The position numbers and the translations under genes were made by a program. A stretch of 64,000 nucleotides of DNA from Citrobacter enshiensis (GTDB lineage Bacteria; Pseudomonadota; Gammaproteobacteria; Enterobacterales; Enterobacteriaceae): contig NZ_CP119862.1 in the NCBI RefSeq assembly GCF_029338175.1, positions 2,170,001 to 2,234,000 on the forward strand, given 5' to 3'. This document shows, piece by piece, positions 20,428 to 32,479 of the stretch (position 1 is its first letter; the number at the start of each line of letters is the position of its first letter). The notes beneath the pieces are model-generated. The model saw only the letters and a program-made list of their open reading frames with translations. It was not told where the DNA came from and did not search any database.

Positions 20428-21075
20428 GTGATCCAAACGTTATTTGACTTTCCTGTTTACTTTAAATTTTTCATCGGGTTATTTGCGCTGGTTAACCCGG
20501 TTGGGATTATTCCTGTCTTTATCAGTATGACCAGCTACCAAACGGCGGCGGCGCGCAATAAGACAAACCTGACCGCTAACTTGTCGGTCGCCATCATTTT
20601 GTGGACTTCACTCTTCCTGGGTGACGGCATTTTGCAGCTTTTCGGTATTTCGATTGATTCGTTCAGGATCGCGGGTGGGATTCTGGTTGTCACGATTGCG
20701 ATGTCGATGATCAGCGGGAAACTGGGCGAAGATAAGCAGAACACACAGGAAAAATCAGAAACCGCAATACGCGAAAACATCGGTGTTGTGCCGCTGGCGT
20801 TACCCTTAATGGCCGGTCCGGGTGCCATCAGTTCGACGATAGTCTGGGGTACGCGATATAACAACATTATGCACCTGGTGGGTTTTTTCGTTGCTATTGC
20901 CATCTTTGCTCTGTGCTGTTGGGGCTTATTCCGTATGGCGCCGTGGCTGGTGCGGTTGCTGGGACAAACCGGCATTAACGTCATTACACGTATAATGGGC
21001 CTGTTGCTGATGGCGTTGGGCATTGAGTTCATCGTGACAGGGCTTAAAGCCATTTTCCCAGGTCTCCTCAGCTGA
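20428..21075 (+). CDS. ychE: MarC-family inner membrane protein YchE
   Basis: Integral membrane protein of the MarC/UPF0056 family with about six hydrophobic segments over 215 residues; substrate unknown. The family motif FALVNPVGIIPVF is at about residues 15-27 and a repeat-like LPLMAGPGAIS at about 127-137. GTG start at 20428 is supported by GGAG six bases upstream and the E. coli start. Lies between adhE and opp as in E. coli. Confidence 0.93.
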   Translation: MIQTLFDFPVYFKFFIGLFALVNPVGIIPVFISMTSYQTAAARNKTNLTANLSVAIILWTSLFLGDGILQLFGISIDSFRIAGGILVVTIAMSMISGKLGEDKQNTQEKSETAIRENIGVVPLALPLMAGPGAISSTIVWGTRYNNIMHLVGFFVAIAIFALCCWGLFRMAPWLVRLLGQTGINVITRIMGLLLMALGIEFIVTGLKAIFPGLLS

Positions 21076-21090
21076 CACACCTTTCATATA

Positions 21091-21116
21091 GACGGAGTCA
21101 ATAATTGGCTCCGTTT
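21091..21116 (+). terminator. Weak hairpin after ychE
   Basis: ACGGAGTC-AATAATT-GGCTCCGT followed by only a few T. Candidate terminator of ychE; low strength. Confidence 0.45.
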
Positions 21117-21841
21117 CCTTCACAGTATCAGTAAAAGCGCTCACTTACGTTGAAAATTAACGCGAAAAAAGAATCAACATAGCGATATTTTTAATTTGCT
21201 TTCCTGTTGATTTAGCGGAAGTTTATTCAATTTTGATGTTTTAAAGTCACGCGTCTCGCTGTTATTTTATTTACATCATACTAAGGGGCTTGATGAAGGA
21301 TTATCGAAATGTTATTAGTTATTTCAGCGCCATGCCAGATGAATGTGCTAAATAATGACCATTTGTTAAATTTATGTGTATTTTGACCTCTGCGCGATGC
21401 CTGGGTCGGTAGACGGTGGTGTATCTAAGATAACCTATTGATGAAAGTGATTTTTTTATGAGAATTATTCTCTCAAATGATGTCTTCAGGTTGGCGTATT
21501 TTTTCTACAAAAGAGAATTGGTTAACAAATCTGTAAATTGTATTGGCGGTTAAGAAACGCATTTGGTACTTTCCGGCCAGATATTTTCAGAAGATCTCAC
21601 GTTGTTGAGAACTATTGTCAATAAAATGATTTACAGAATAAAAGCGCGTCTCTGACAGGGGAGGCGTAGACGGAATCGACGTAAGGCGATCATTCGAATC
21701 GTCAAAATAAATAAAGTCGGTGATAGCAACGTAGTAAACGAACTGACAGCAGCAAAATCTCCGGTGCTGTACAGAAACCCTAACGGGATTAAACAGGCTG
21801 GTTAAAAAGCCAGTAATTATAATGAGTGGAGTACAAACACA
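21117..21841 (+). promoter_or_regulatory. oppA upstream and leader region
   Basis: About 725 bp without a gene, AT-rich at the left. It should contain the opp promoter and a long 5' leader. A C/A-rich stretch ACAAACACA directly before the oppA ATG (about 21833-21841) is the kind of target used by the G/U-rich sRNA GcvB, which represses oppA in Salmonella and E. coli. Pairing was not tested. Confidence 0.45.
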
Positions 21842-23473
21842 ATGTCTAACATCACAAAAAAAAGTTTAGTAGCTGCGGGGATTTTAACTGCGCTAGTCGC
21901 TGGAAACGTTGCAATGGCTGCGGACGTACCGGCCGGCGTTCAACTCTCCGATACGCAAACGCTGGTGCGCAATAATGGTTCCGAAGTTCAGTCTCTCGAC
22001 CCGCACAAAATTGAAGGCGTTCCGGAGTCGAACGTTAGTCGCGATCTGTTTGAAGGTTTATTGGTCAGCGATGTCGAAGGACATCCGTCAGCAGGTGTGG
22101 CGGAAAAATGGGAAAACAAAGATTTTAAAGTCTGGACGTTCCATCTGCGTAAAAATGCAAAATGGTCAGACGGCACGCCGGTTACCGCACACGACTTTGT
22201 TTATAGCTGGCAACGTCTCGCAAACCCGAATACCGCATCACCTTATGCAAGTTATCTCCAGTACGGTCATATCGCGAATATTGACGACATTATCGCGGGT
22301 AAAAAACCATCAACCGATCTCGGCGTAAAAGCGATTGATGATAATACGTTCGAAGTCACCCTGAGCGAGCCGGTTCCTTATTTCTATAAACTGCTGGTTC
22401 ACCCATCCGTTTCTCCAGTACCTAAAGCCGCCGTCGAAAAATTCGGTGAGAAGTGGACTCAGCCCGCCAATATTGTCACCAATGGTGCGTACAAACTTAA
22501 AAATTGGGTGGTGAACGAGCGTATCGTGCTTGAGCGCAATACCAATTATTGGGATAACGACAAGACCGTCATTAATCAGGTCACCTATCTGCCAATCTCT
22601 TCTGAAGTCACTGACGTTAACCGCTATCGCAGCGGCGAAATCGACATGACCTACAACAACATGCCGATTGAATTATTCCAGAAGCTGAAGAAAGAGATCC
22701 CGGATGAAGTCCGCGTCGATCCTTACCTGTGTACTTACTATTACGAAATCAATAACCAGAAAGCGCCGTTTAATGATGTTCGCGTTCGTACCGCGCTGAA
22801 AATGGCGCTGGATCGCGACATCATTGTCAACAAAGTGAAAAATCAGGGCGATTTACCAGCTTATAGCTACACCCCTCCGTACACCGATGGCGCGAAACTG
22901 GTTGAGCCGGAGTGGTTTAAGTGGTCACAAGAAAAACGTAACGAAGAAGCGAAAAAACTGTTGGCCGAAGCTGGCTTCACCGCAGACAAGCCGTTGACGT
23001 TCGATCTGCTTTACAACACCTCCGATCTGCATAAAAAGCTGGCGATCGCAGTGGCTTCCATCTGGAAGAAAAATCTGGGCGCCAACGTGAAGCTGGAAAA
23101 CCAGGAATGGAAAACGTTCCTCGACACGCGTCATCAGGGAACCTTTGATGTGGCACGTGCTGGCTGGTGTGCGGATTATAATGAACCGACATCCTTCCTG
23201 AATACCATGTTGTCAAACAGTTCAAACAACACCGCTCACTATAAGAGCCCTGCGTTTGACAAACTGATTGGCGACACGCTGAAGGTCACTGAAGAAGCGC
23301 AGCGTACCGAGCTGTACACGAAAGCAGAGCAGCAACTTGATAAAGACTCTGCAATTGTACCGGTTTATTATTACGTTAACGCGCGCCTGGTGAAACCCTG
23401 GGTAGGCGGTTACACCGGTAAAGACCCGATGGATAATATCTACGTTAAAAACTTGTATATTATCAAGCATTAA
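21842..23473 (+). CDS. oppA: Periplasmic oligopeptide-binding protein OppA
   Basis: Binds 2-5 residue peptides in the periplasm and hands them to OppBCDF; also used in cell-wall peptide recycling with MppA. 543 residues with a Sec signal peptide (positive N region ITKKS, hydrophobic core, AMA cleavage before ADVPAG at about 26). SBP family 5 motif region near residues 70-100 (DVEGHPSAGVAEKW). First gene of the operon, with a gap of 120 bp before oppB, which typically contains a partial stop. Confidence 0.97.
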   Translation: MSNITKKSLVAAGILTALVAGNVAMAADVPAGVQLSDTQTLVRNNGSEVQSLDPHKIEGVPESNVSRDLFEGLLVSDVEGHPSAGVAEKWENKDFKVWTFHLRKNAKWSDGTPVTAHDFVYSWQRLANPNTASPYASYLQYGHIANIDDIIAGKKPSTDLGVKAIDDNTFEVTLSEPVPYFYKLLVHPSVSPVPKAAVEKFGEKWTQPANIVTNGAYKLKNWVVNERIVLERNTNYWDNDKTVINQVTYLPISSEVTDVNRYRSGEIDMTYNNMPIELFQKLKKEIPDEVRVDPYLCTYYYEINNQKAPFNDVRVRTALKMALDRDIIVNKVKNQGDLPAYSYTPPYTDGAKLVEPEWFKWSQEKRNEEAKKLLAEAGFTADKPLTFDLLYNTSDLHKKLAIAVASIWKKNLGANVKLENQEWKTFLDTRHQGTFDVARAGWCADYNEPTSFLNTMLSNSSNNTAHYKSPAFDKLIGDTLKVTEEAQRTELYTKAEQQLDKDSAIVPVYYYVNARLVKPWVGGYTGKDPMDNIYVKNLYIIKH

Positions 23474-23593
23474 TGGCAAAACGTGGGGCGAACGAGTTTT
23501 GCCCCACAGTGTCTTTTTTTCATCGCACTATAAACACCTCACCTGATTCGTTTGATACAGAGGTGTAAAGGCACACGCCAGAAGGTACGGGCA

Positions 23594-24514
23594 ATGTTGA
23601 AATTTATTTTACGTCGCTGTCTGGAAGCGATTCCAACACTCTTCATTCTTATCACGATTTCATTCTTTATGATGCGCCTTGCGCCGGGAAGTCCTTTCAC
23701 CGGTGAACGCGCGCTGCCGCCAGAGGTTCTGGCGAATATTGAAGCGAAATATCATCTGAATGACCCCATCAGCACGCAGTACTTCAGCTATCTGAAGCAG
23801 TTGGCGCACGGTGATTTTGGGCCTTCTTTCAAATACAAAGATTACACGGTCAACGATCTGGTCGCTTCAAGCTTCCCGGTGTCCGCAAAACTGGGGGCCG
23901 CCGCCTTTCTCCTTGCGGTGATTCTCGGCGTAAGCGCAGGGGTCATTGCAGCGCTTAACCAGAACACGCGCTGGGATTACACGGTGATGGGGGTGGCTAT
24001 GACCGGGGTGGTTATCCCCAGCTTTGTCGTAGCACCCTTATTGGTCATGATATTTGCTATCACGCTCAAATGGCTGCCCGGCGGAGGCTGGAACGGCGGG
24101 GCGTTGAAATTTATGATTTTGCCCATGGTGGCGCTGTCACTTGCCTATATCGCCAGTATCGCCCGTATTACTCGTGGCTCGATGATTGAAGTGCTGCACT
24201 CCAACTTTATTCGTACCGCCCGGGCTAAAGGGTTGCCGATGCGACGGATTATTTTCCGTCACGCGTTAAAACCCGCGTTGTTGCCTGTTCTGTCTTATAT
24301 GGGACCGGCGTTTGTCGGCATTATCACGGGCTCGATGGTCATTGAGACAATCTATGGTTTGCCGGGGATCGGCCAGCTATTCGTTAACGGGGCATTGAAC
24401 CGTGACTATTCGCTGGTGCTGAGTCTGACCATTCTTGTGGGGGCGCTTACCATTGTGTTTAACGCCATCGTCGATGTGCTGTACGCCGTCATCGATCCGA
24501 AGATTCGTTACTGA
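23594..24514 (+). CDS. oppB: Oligopeptide ABC transporter permease OppB
   Basis: Inner-membrane permease of the peptide importer, 306 residues with six hydrophobic segments. The ABC permease EAA-type loop (ARAKGLPMRRIIFRHALKPA) is near residues 210-230. Start at MLKFILRRC (ATG 23594) as in E. coli; an upstream ATG at 23552 would add 14 unconserved residues. 14 bp separate it from oppC. Confidence 0.96.
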   Translation: MLKFILRRCLEAIPTLFILITISFFMMRLAPGSPFTGERALPPEVLANIEAKYHLNDPISTQYFSYLKQLAHGDFGPSFKYKDYTVNDLVASSFPVSAKLGAAAFLLAVILGVSAGVIAALNQNTRWDYTVMGVAMTGVVIPSFVVAPLLVMIFAITLKWLPGGGWNGGALKFMILPMVALSLAYIASIARITRGSMIEVLHSNFIRTARAKGLPMRRIIFRHALKPALLPVLSYMGPAFVGIITGSMVIETIYGLPGIGQLFVNGALNRDYSLVLSLTILVGALTIVFNAIVDVLYAVIDPKIRY

Positions 24515-24528
24515 TACTGGAGCTCGCT

Positions 24529-25437
24529 ATGATGTTAAGTAAGAAAAACAGCGAGACGCTGGAAAATTTCAGTGAAAAGCTGGAGGTCGAGGGCCGCAGC
24601 CTTTGGCAGGACGCCCGTCGTCGTTTTATGCACAACCGTGCGGCGGTGGCCAGTCTCGTGGTTCTGGTGATCATCGCGTTGTTTGTCGCGCTGGCGCCGA
24701 TGCTGTCGCAGTTTACCTATTTCGATACGGACTGGGGCATGATGTCGAGTGCGCCAGATAGGGAGTCGGGGCACTATTTCGGCACGGACTCTTCCGGACG
24801 CGATCTGTTGGTGCGCGTGGCGATTGGTGGGCGTATTTCGCTGATGGTTGGGATCGCCGCTGCGCTGGTGGCGGTGATCGTGGGGACGTTATACGGCTCG
24901 TTATCGGGTTATCTTGGCGGCAAAATTGACTCAGTCATGATGCGCTTGCTTGAGATCCTCAACTCCTTTCCGTTCATGTTCTTCGTGATTTTGCTGGTGA
25001 CCTTCTTTGGGCAAAATATCCTGCTGATTTTTGTGGCGATCGGGATGGTGTCCTGGTTGGATATGGCGCGTATTGTTCGGGGTCAGACATTAAGCCTGAA
25101 GCGTAAAGAGTTTATTGAAGCGGCTCAGGTTGGCGGTGTTTCCACGGGCAGTATCGTCATTCGTCATATCGTCCCTAACGTTCTGGGTGTGGTGGTGGTG
25201 TATGCCTCACTGCTGGTGCCGAGCATGATCCTGTTCGAATCCTTCCTGAGTTTCCTCGGGTTAGGTACCCAAGAGCCGTTGAGCAGTTGGGGGGCCTTGT
25301 TGAGCGATGGCGCCAACTCAATGGAAGTTTCACCGTGGCTACTGCTCTTCCCGGCAGGTTTCCTTGTGGTGACGTTATTCTGTTTTAACTTTATTGGCGA
25401 TGGCCTGCGTGATGCCCTCGACCCGAAAGACCGTTAA
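24529..25437 (+). CDS. oppC: Oligopeptide ABC transporter permease OppC
   Basis: Second permease subunit, 302 residues, with a cytoplasmic N-terminal extension, first membrane helix near 40-60 and the EAA loop ([20 protein letters not shown]) near 197-216. Preceded by GGAGCTCGCT. Partner of OppB in forming the channel. Confidence 0.96.
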   Translation: MMLSKKNSETLENFSEKLEVEGRSLWQDARRRFMHNRAAVASLVVLVIIALFVALAPMLSQFTYFDTDWGMMSSAPDRESGHYFGTDSSGRDLLVRVAIGGRISLMVGIAAALVAVIVGTLYGSLSGYLGGKIDSVMMRLLEILNSFPFMFFVILLVTFFGQNILLIFVAIGMVSWLDMARIVRGQTLSLKRKEFIEAAQVGGVSTGSIVIRHIVPNVLGVVVVYASLLVPSMILFESFLSFLGLGTQEPLSSWGALLSDGANSMEVSPWLLLFPAGFLVVTLFCFNFIGDGLRDALDPKDR

Positions 25438-25448
25438 GGAGTGCAGCC

Positions 25449-26462
25449 ATGAGTGTAATTGAAACCTCAACCGCGCCGCTCGCGCAGCAACAGGCTAACG
25501 CACTGCTGAACGTGACAGATCTTCGAGTAACATTTAGTACTCCAGACGGTGATGTCACCGCGGTTAACGATTTAAATTTTTCGCTTCGTGCAGGGGAAAC
25601 GTTAGGGATTGTCGGTGAGTCAGGTTCTGGCAAATCACAGACGGCGTTTGCGTTGATGGGGCTGCTGGCGGCAAATGGACACATTGGCGGTTCTGCGAAA
25701 TTTAATGGGCGCGAAATACTGAACTTACCCGAGCGCGAGCTAAACAAGCTGCGTGCTGAACAAATTTCAATGATTTTTCAGGACCCGATGACCTCACTGA
25801 ACCCGTATATGCGGGTCGGGGAGCAGTTAATGGAAGTCCTGATGCTGCATAAAGGGATGAGTAAAGCCGAGGCATTTGAAGAGTCTGTGAAAATGCTGGA
25901 TGCGGTAAAAATGCCGGAAGCGCGTAAGCGCATGAAAATGTTCCCGCATGAGTTTTCTGGTGGTATGCGCCAGCGCGTCATGATCGCGATGGCGTTGCTT
26001 TGCCGTCCTAAGTTACTGATTGCCGATGAACCTACCACGGCGCTTGACGTCACTGTTCAGGCGCAGATTATGACGCTGCTGAATGAACTTAAACGTGAAT
26101 TTAACACCGCCATTATCATGATCACGCATGACCTCGGCGTGGTGGCTGGGATTTGCGATAAAGTTCTGGTGATGTACGCGGGCCGTACCATGGAATATGG
26201 AAATGCACGCGACGTGTTTTATCAACCCGTTCATCCGTATTCAATCGGGTTGCTCAACGCCGTACCGCGTCTGGATGCGGAAGGGGAGTCGATGTTGACG
26301 ATCCCTGGCAACCCACCGAACCTGCTGCGTTTGCCAAAAGGCTGTCCATTCCAGCCTCGCTGCCCTCATGCGATGGAAATATGCAGCAATGCGCCTCCTC
26401 TTGAGGAATTTAGCCCTGGCCGTCTGCGCGCCTGCTTCAAAGCGGTGGAGGATCTGGTATGA
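25449..26462 (+). CDS. oppD: Oligopeptide ABC transporter ATPase OppD
   Basis: One of two ATPases that drive peptide import. 337 residues: Walker [10 protein letters not shown] (about 56-64), Q-loop [10 protein letters not shown], signature SGGMRQR, Walker [13 protein letters not shown], switch His in ITHDLGV. The C-terminal oligopeptide-transporter extension has the Cys pattern [14 protein letters not shown] that forms an Fe-S site in related ATPases. Overlaps oppF by 4 bp. Confidence 0.96.
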   Translation: MSVIETSTAPLAQQQANALLNVTDLRVTFSTPDGDVTAVNDLNFSLRAGETLGIVGESGSGKSQTAFALMGLLAANGHIGGSAKFNGREILNLPERELNKLRAEQISMIFQDPMTSLNPYMRVGEQLMEVLMLHKGMSKAEAFEESVKMLDAVKMPEARKRMKMFPHEFSGGMRQRVMIAMALLCRPKLLIADEPTTALDVTVQAQIMTLLNELKREFNTAIIMITHDLGVVAGICDKVLVMYAGRTMEYGNARDVFYQPVHPYSIGLLNAVPRLDAEGESMLTIPGNPPNLLRLPKGCPFQPRCPHAMEICSNAPPLEEFSPGRLRACFKAVEDLV

Positions 26463-27463
26463 ACGCGGTGACTGAACAACGAAAAGTGCTTCTCGAAATT
26501 GCCGATCTCAAAGTGCATTTTGACATCAAAGACGGCAAGCAATGGTTCTGGCAACCGGCACAAACCCTGAAGGCGGTTGATGGTGTGACGCTGCGACTGT
26601 ATGAAGGGGAAACGCTGGGTGTCGTGGGAGAATCTGGCTGCGGAAAATCGACCTTCGCGAGGGCGATTATCGGTCTGGTGAAAGCCACCGACGGCAGAGT
26701 GGCCTGGTTGGGCAAAGATCTGCTGGGAATGAAGCCGGAAGAATGGCGCGCGGTGCGTAGCGATATTCAGATGATTTTCCAGGACCCACTGGCCTCGTTG
26801 AATCCGCGTATGACGATTGGGGAAATTATCGCCGAACCTCTGCGCACCTATCATCCCAAACTGTCGCGTCAGGACGTCCGTGACCGTGTGAAGGCGATGA
26901 TGATGAAGGTAGGGCTTCTGCCAAACCTGATCAACCGCTATCCGCACGAGTTTTCAGGCGGGCAATGCCAGCGTATTGGTATTGCGCGGGCGCTGATCCT
27001 TGAGCCTAAACTGATTATTTGTGATGAGCCGGTTTCCGCGCTGGATGTCTCCATTCAGGCTCAGGTGGTTAATCTACTGCAGCAATTACAGCGTGAAATG
27101 GGGCTGTCGCTGATTTTCATCGCCCACGATTTGGCGGTGGTTAAACATATCTCCGATCGCGTTCTGGTGATGTATCTGGGTCATGCTGTGGAACTGGGCA
27201 CCTATGACGAGGTGTACCATAATCCTCTGCATCCCTACACCAAAGCGTTAATGTCGGCAGTGCCGATCCCGGATCCGGATCTGGAAAAGAACAAAACCAT
27301 TCAACTGCTGGAAGGGGAGTTGCCGTCGCCAATCAATCCTCCGTCAGGCTGCGTATTTCGCACCCGTTGCCCTATTGCCGGGCCTGAATGTGCTAAAACG
27401 CGGCCGGTGCTGGAGGGCAGTTTCCGACATGCTGTTTCCTGCCTGAAAGTAGACCCGTTATAA
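26459..27463 (+). CDS. oppF: Oligopeptide ABC transporter ATPase OppF
   Basis: Second ATPase of the importer, 334 residues: Walker [11 protein letters not shown]-loop [10 protein letters not shown], signature SGGQCQR, Walker [13 protein letters not shown], and IAHDLAV. The C-terminal Cys motif is [14 protein letters not shown]. The last opp gene, with a hairpin directly after its stop. Confidence 0.96.
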   Translation: MNAVTEQRKVLLEIADLKVHFDIKDGKQWFWQPAQTLKAVDGVTLRLYEGETLGVVGESGCGKSTFARAIIGLVKATDGRVAWLGKDLLGMKPEEWRAVRSDIQMIFQDPLASLNPRMTIGEIIAEPLRTYHPKLSRQDVRDRVKAMMMKVGLLPNLINRYPHEFSGGQCQRIGIARALILEPKLIICDEPVSALDVSIQAQVVNLLQQLQREMGLSLIFIAHDLAVVKHISDRVLVMYLGHAVELGTYDEVYHNPLHPYTKALMSAVPIPDPDLEKNKTIQLLEGELPSPINPPSGCVFRTRCPIAGPECAKTRPVLEGSFRHAVSCLKVDPL

Positions 27464-27468
27464 TCGTG

Positions 27469-27492
27469 AGGGCTGACATGATGTCAGCCCTT
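27469..27492 (+). terminator. Perfect hairpin between oppF and the channel gene
   Basis: AGGGCTGACA (27469-27478), loop TGA, TGTCAGCCCT (27482-27491): ten perfect pairs, but followed only by TATAAATTG, so termination may be partial. The ATG codons at 27478 and 27481 lie inside the stem and loop, which argues against them as starts of the next gene. Confidence 0.65.
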
Positions 27493-27510
27493 ATAAATTG
27501 CGAGGTCACT

Positions 27511-28347
27511 GTGTCGCGCTACTTCTCTTCAGTTCGTAGACGTCTTTATCATCTCTTATTCGATCTGAATACACGTTCTGGTCGCCGCTTTGAAGGGATA
27601 TGCGGTCTGTTCGCGCTGCTTAGCGTCTTAATTATCTTTATTGAATCAGGTCTGGGGACGCAATATCACCTGACGTATAGCGAATGGCACACGTTTGTCT
27701 GGCTGGAGTTATTCGTGACGCTGGTCTTCACCTGCGAATATCTTCTGAGGTTATTGACCTGGCCGAATCCGGCGAAATACGTCTTCAGCTTCTGGGGGTT
27801 TATTGATTTAGCCACCATCCTTCCCCTGTATGTCATGTGGCTATGGCCGGAGATCAGTCTCAATTATGTTTTTGCCTGGCGGGCAATGCGGGCGATTCGT
27901 GTCCTGCGGATCCTGAAACTGTTGCGTTTCATGCCCTCGTTGCGGGTGTTCTGGAGCGCAATCATTAGCGCGCGTCATCAGTTGATTCTGTTTTATTCGT
28001 TTATTGCCATCGTGATGATTATTTTTGGTGCGCTGATGTATCTGATTGAAGGGCCAAAATATGGGTTCACGACACTGAATGCGTCGGTGTACTGGGCGAT
28101 CGTTACGGTGACAACGGTGGGCTATGGTGATATTACGCCGCATACCCCGTTGGGGCGTATTGTGGCATCGGTGCTTATTTTAATTGGCTATTCCGTTATT
28201 GCGATTCCGACGGGTTTAATTACCACGCACATGAGTACGGCGTTTCTGAAACGTAATCAGCAGCGGAAATGCCCGTCCTGTCAGCAGGGGCAGCACGAAT
28301 ACAGCGCACAGTACTGTAACCGTTGTGGGAGTAAGCTTCCGGAGTAG
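27511..28347 (+). CDS. Voltage-gated ion channel (Kv-type) with zinc-ribbon tail
   Basis: Six-helix voltage-gated cation channel, probably potassium-selective, in the inner membrane. The S4 segment RAMRAIRVLRILKLLR has regularly spaced arginines, and the pore loop has the filter TVTTVGYGD. The cytoplasmic C terminus holds two CxxC pairs (CPSCQQG ... YCNRCG), a zinc-ribbon-like tail. GTG 27511 is preferred: GAGGT lies just upstream and the two upstream ATGs are in a hairpin; 278 residues. E. coli lacks this gene here and has kch near cls instead. Physiological role unknown. Confidence 0.85.
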   Translation: MSRYFSSVRRRLYHLLFDLNTRSGRRFEGICGLFALLSVLIIFIESGLGTQYHLTYSEWHTFVWLELFVTLVFTCEYLLRLLTWPNPAKYVFSFWGFIDLATILPLYVMWLWPEISLNYVFAWRAMRAIRVLRILKLLRFMPSLRVFWSAIISARHQLILFYSFIAIVMIIFGALMYLIEGPKYGFTTLNASVYWAIVTVTTVGYGDITPHTPLGRIVASVLILIGYSVIAIPTGLITTHMSTAFLKRNQQRKCPSCQQGQHEYSAQYCNRCGSKLPE

Positions 28348-28350
28348 ATG

Positions 28351-28376
28351 AAAAAAAAGCCGCGTTAGCGGCTTTT
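28351..28376. terminator. Bidirectional terminator between channel gene and yciU
   Basis: AAAAGCCGC (28355-28363), loop GTTA, GCGGCTTTT (28368-28376), with A run on the left and T run on the right; serves both convergent genes. Confidence 0.9.
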
Positions 28377-28379
28377 AAC

Positions 28380-30204
<1,825 letters not shown>

Positions 30205-30347
30205 AACATTAAAAATCCTTTTGAAAGCGTATTGTTATGAGTTTACGCATCAGGATTCATCTGGCAAATAAAAACACGGGAAAAGCGCTGGTCTGAGTTT
30301 GGTGAGGGCGTATAATGCTCGCCTCCAGCACTGTAAGAGTCGTTAAC

Positions 30348-30521
30348 ATGAAACGTAGTAGAACGGAAGTGGGACGCTGGCGTATGTTACGTCAGGCTAG
30401 CCGCCGTAAAGCGCGTTGGCTTGAAGGGCAGTCGCGTCGCAATATGCGTATCCACTCAATCAGAAAGTGCGTTCTCAATCAACAACGTAACTCGTTGCTG
30501 TTTGCGATCCACAGCATCTGA
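30348..30521 (+). CDS. yciY: YciY, small basic protein
   Basis: 57 residues, very rich in Arg/Lys (KRSRTEVGRWRM, RRKARWLEGQSRRN). Strongly conserved with the E. coli protein of the same size and place. Function unknown. ATG 30348 (MKRSRTE) is the conserved start; an upstream ATG at 30315 is not used in relatives. A promoter-like TATAAT lies at about 30311-30316. Confidence 0.88.
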   Translation: MKRSRTEVGRWRMLRQASRRKARWLEGQSRRNMRIHSIRKCVLNQQRNSLLFAIHSI

Positions 30522-30550
30522 TTAAAATAAGGGCACCGTATTCGGTGCCC
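30522..30550 (-). terminator. Terminator between yciY and yciI
   Basis: GGGCACC (30531-30537), 6-nt loop, GGTGCCC (30544-30550); on the reverse strand it is followed by TTATTTT. Fits as the yciI terminator and is close enough to the yciY stop to affect it too. Confidence 0.75.
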
Positions 30551-30577
30551 AACGACTTCAGTGGTGTCCAGCCGGAC

Positions 30578-30874
30578 TCAAAATACTTTTTTATAGGGCT
30601 TGACGGAAACCTGTGCGTAGACACCCGCGGCAACATAAGGGTCCGCTTCTGCCCACGATTGCGCAGCTTCCAGAGATTCAAATTCAGCAATGACCGTCGA
30701 GCCGGTAAAACCAGCCGCACCAGGATCGTTGCTGTCAACGGCAGGCATAGGACCCGCCGTGAGCAGGCGGCCTTCATCGTGTAGAAGTTGCAGACGCGCC
30801 AGATGTGCGGGGCGAACCGAAAGGCGCTTTTCGAGAGAGTCGGCGATATCCTGAGCGTAGATGACATACAGCAC
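30578..30874 (-). CDS. yciI: YciI family protein
   Basis: 98 residues, a ferredoxin-like alpha/beta fold (YCII domain) with the conserved His and Asp pair near the start (the [10 protein letters not shown]...RPAHLARL region) that suggests an active site. Substrate unknown in E. coli; a homologous domain occurs in dehydrochlorinase-like enzymes. Divergent from tonB. Confidence 0.93.
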   Translation of the reverse strand: MLYVIYAQDIADSLEKRLSVRPAHLARLQLLHDEGRLLTAGPMPAVDSNDPGAAGFTGSTVIAEFESLEAAQSWAEADPYVAAGVYAQVSVKPYKKVF

Positions 30875-31032
30875 GGGTAGAACTCCTTAATAGGTAAAAG
30901 TCGTTAATTACGTTATTGGAAAGGACTCTCAACTGCAACGCAAAGATGACGGCTTTGTTAATGCGCACATTTTACAGGGCTTTTTTAGGATAATATTGCG
31001 TTTTAAATGCACCTCATTGTGATGTCTTATTG

Positions 31033-31051
31033 AATATGATTGCTATTTGCA
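31033..31051 (+). promoter_or_regulatory. Putative Fur box in the tonB promoter
   Basis: The 19 bases starting GAATATGATTGC fit the Fur consensus at about 11 of 19 positions and lie 46 bp before the tonB start, the position known in E. coli. Iron repression is inferred by homology. Confidence 0.5.
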
Positions 31052-31097
31052 TTTAAAATCAGGGCCTGGTTTTTTAACTGAAACGATTATGACTTCA

Positions 31098-31814
31098 ATG
31101 ACCCTTGATCTACCTCGTCGCTTTCCCTGGCCGACGTTACTTTCCGTTGGCGTTCATGGTGCTGTAGTGGCGGGACTGCTGTATACCTCGGTACATCAGG
31201 TTATTGAACTGCCTGCGCCTGCGCAGCCGATCTCCGTCACCATGGTCGCGCCTGCCGATCTTGAGCCACCCCAGGCTGTTCAGCCGCCGCCACAACCTGT
31301 TGTTGAGCCTGAACCCGAGCCTGAGCCGATCCCGGAACCGCCAAAAGAAGCGCCGGTAGTGATTGAGAAACCGAAGCCAAAACCGAAACCCAAACCTAAA
31401 CCGGTGAAGAAGGTTCAGGAGCAGCCGAAACGTGATGTGAAGCCGGTTGAGTCGCGTCCGTTGACGCCGTCTGAAAACACCGCGCCTGCGCGTCCGACGA
31501 CCAGTACCGCACCCACTACCAGCAAACCTGTGGTCAGTGCGCCTGCGGGCCCTCGAGCCCTGAGCCGTAATCAACCACAGTATCCACCGCGTGCGCAAGC
31601 GTTGCGTATCGAAGGGCGGGTGAAGGTGAAATTCAACGTGACGTCCGACGGACGTGTTGACGATGTTGAAATACTCTCAGCACAACCGGCGAACATGTTT
31701 GAGCGGGAAGTGAAAAACGCGATGCGCAAATGGCGCTATGAAGCCGGGAAGCCAGGTAACGGGTTGGTGGTGAATATTGTTTTCCGCCTCAATGGCACAA
31801 CGCAGATTGAATAA
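31098..31814 (+). CDS. tonB: Energy transducer TonB
   Basis: Couples the proton motive force (through ExbB/ExbD) to outer-membrane receptors for siderophores and B12. 238 residues. The N-terminal membrane anchor (about 12-32) has the SxxxH pattern, with Ser and His in [11 protein letters not shown]. The periplasmic spacer is rich in Pro with (EP)n and (KP)n runs. The C-terminal domain (about 150-238) ends [13 protein letters not shown] and includes the Q160-type TonB-box contact region. ATG 31098 equals the E. coli start; the ATG at 31089 is three codons upstream in frame. Confidence 0.96.
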   Translation: MTLDLPRRFPWPTLLSVGVHGAVVAGLLYTSVHQVIELPAPAQPISVTMVAPADLEPPQAVQPPPQPVVEPEPEPEPIPEPPKEAPVVIEKPKPKPKPKPKPVKKVQEQPKRDVKPVESRPLTPSENTAPARPTTSTAPTTSKPVVSAPAGPRALSRNQPQYPPRAQALRIEGRVKVKFNVTSDGRVDDVEILSAQPANMFEREVKNAMRKWRYEAGKPGNGLVVNIVFRLNGTTQIE

Positions 31815-31826
31815 GCGTCATGATGA

Positions 31827-31860
31827 ATAAAAAAGCCTCCACATCCGGAGGCTTTTTTTT
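31827..31860. terminator. Bidirectional terminator between tonB and yciA
   Basis: AAAAGCCTCC (31831-31840), loop ACATCC, GGAGGCTTTT (31847-31856), more T to 31860. Serves both convergent genes. Confidence 0.92.
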
Positions 31861-32260
31861 ACTTCTGACCTGGCAGAGCGCGGGGTTTACCGTCTTTGTC
31901 TACCGCAACATAAATAAACAGCGCTTCAGTCGCTTTATAACGCTGCCCAATAGGCTCAGAGGCCACCTTTTTAACCCACACTTCGATGTTGATGCTGACG
32001 GAGGTTGTGCCGCGTTTTACACAGCGAGCGTAACAGCACACCACATCGCCCACCGCGACAGGGCGTAAAAACGTCATTCCCTCGACGCGCACGGTCACCA
32101 CGCGGCCATGGGCAATTTCTTTGGCCTGAATGGCACCGCCAATATCCATTTGCGACATCAGCCAGCCGCCAAAAATATCGCCATTGGCATTCGTATCAGC
32201 AGGCATGGCCAGCGTGCGTAAAACAAGTTCGCCCTGGGGGACATTATTCGTTGTTGTCAT
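31859..32260 (-). CDS. yciA: Acyl-CoA thioesterase YciA
   Basis: Hot-dog fold thioesterase that hydrolyses a broad range of acyl-CoAs. 133 residues. Active-site region NANGDIFGGWLMSQMDIGG (about 24-42) with the helix Asp is seen, and the CoA-binding tail is VASEPIGQRYKATEALF. Likely co-transcribed with yciB/yciC upstream genes as in E. coli, although a hairpin intervenes. Confidence 0.95.
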   Translation of the reverse strand: MTTTNNVPQGELVLRTLAMPADTNANGDIFGGWLMSQMDIGGAIQAKEIAHGRVVTVRVEGMTFLRPVAVGDVVCCYARCVKRGTTSVSINIEVWVKKVASEPIGQRYKATEALFIYVAVDKDGKPRALPGQK

Positions 32261-32440
32261 TGTAGAACCGACTATAGAAAAAAATTACAGGCGCGATGCT
32301 ACTATGATTTGCAGATTGAGAACAGAGGAGATACGCCGCACACCGCGGGTGTCCCGGCAGTCAGAAGGAAAAGGTGACATTTCCACCATCGCTTTATGAT
32401 TCATGCAATCTGTGCAGCGGAATCCGGGGAATAACGCAGA

Positions 32441-32472
32441 AAAGAGCAGCGCCAGAGGAAAGGTCTGGCGCT
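32441..32472 (-). terminator. Hairpin after yciB
   Basis: AGCGCCAGA (32448-32456), 7-nt loop, TCTGGCGCT (32464-32472); on the reverse strand followed by CTTTTCTGC. Candidate terminator of yciC-yciB. Confidence 0.75.
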
Positions 32473-32479
32473 GGAGAGA

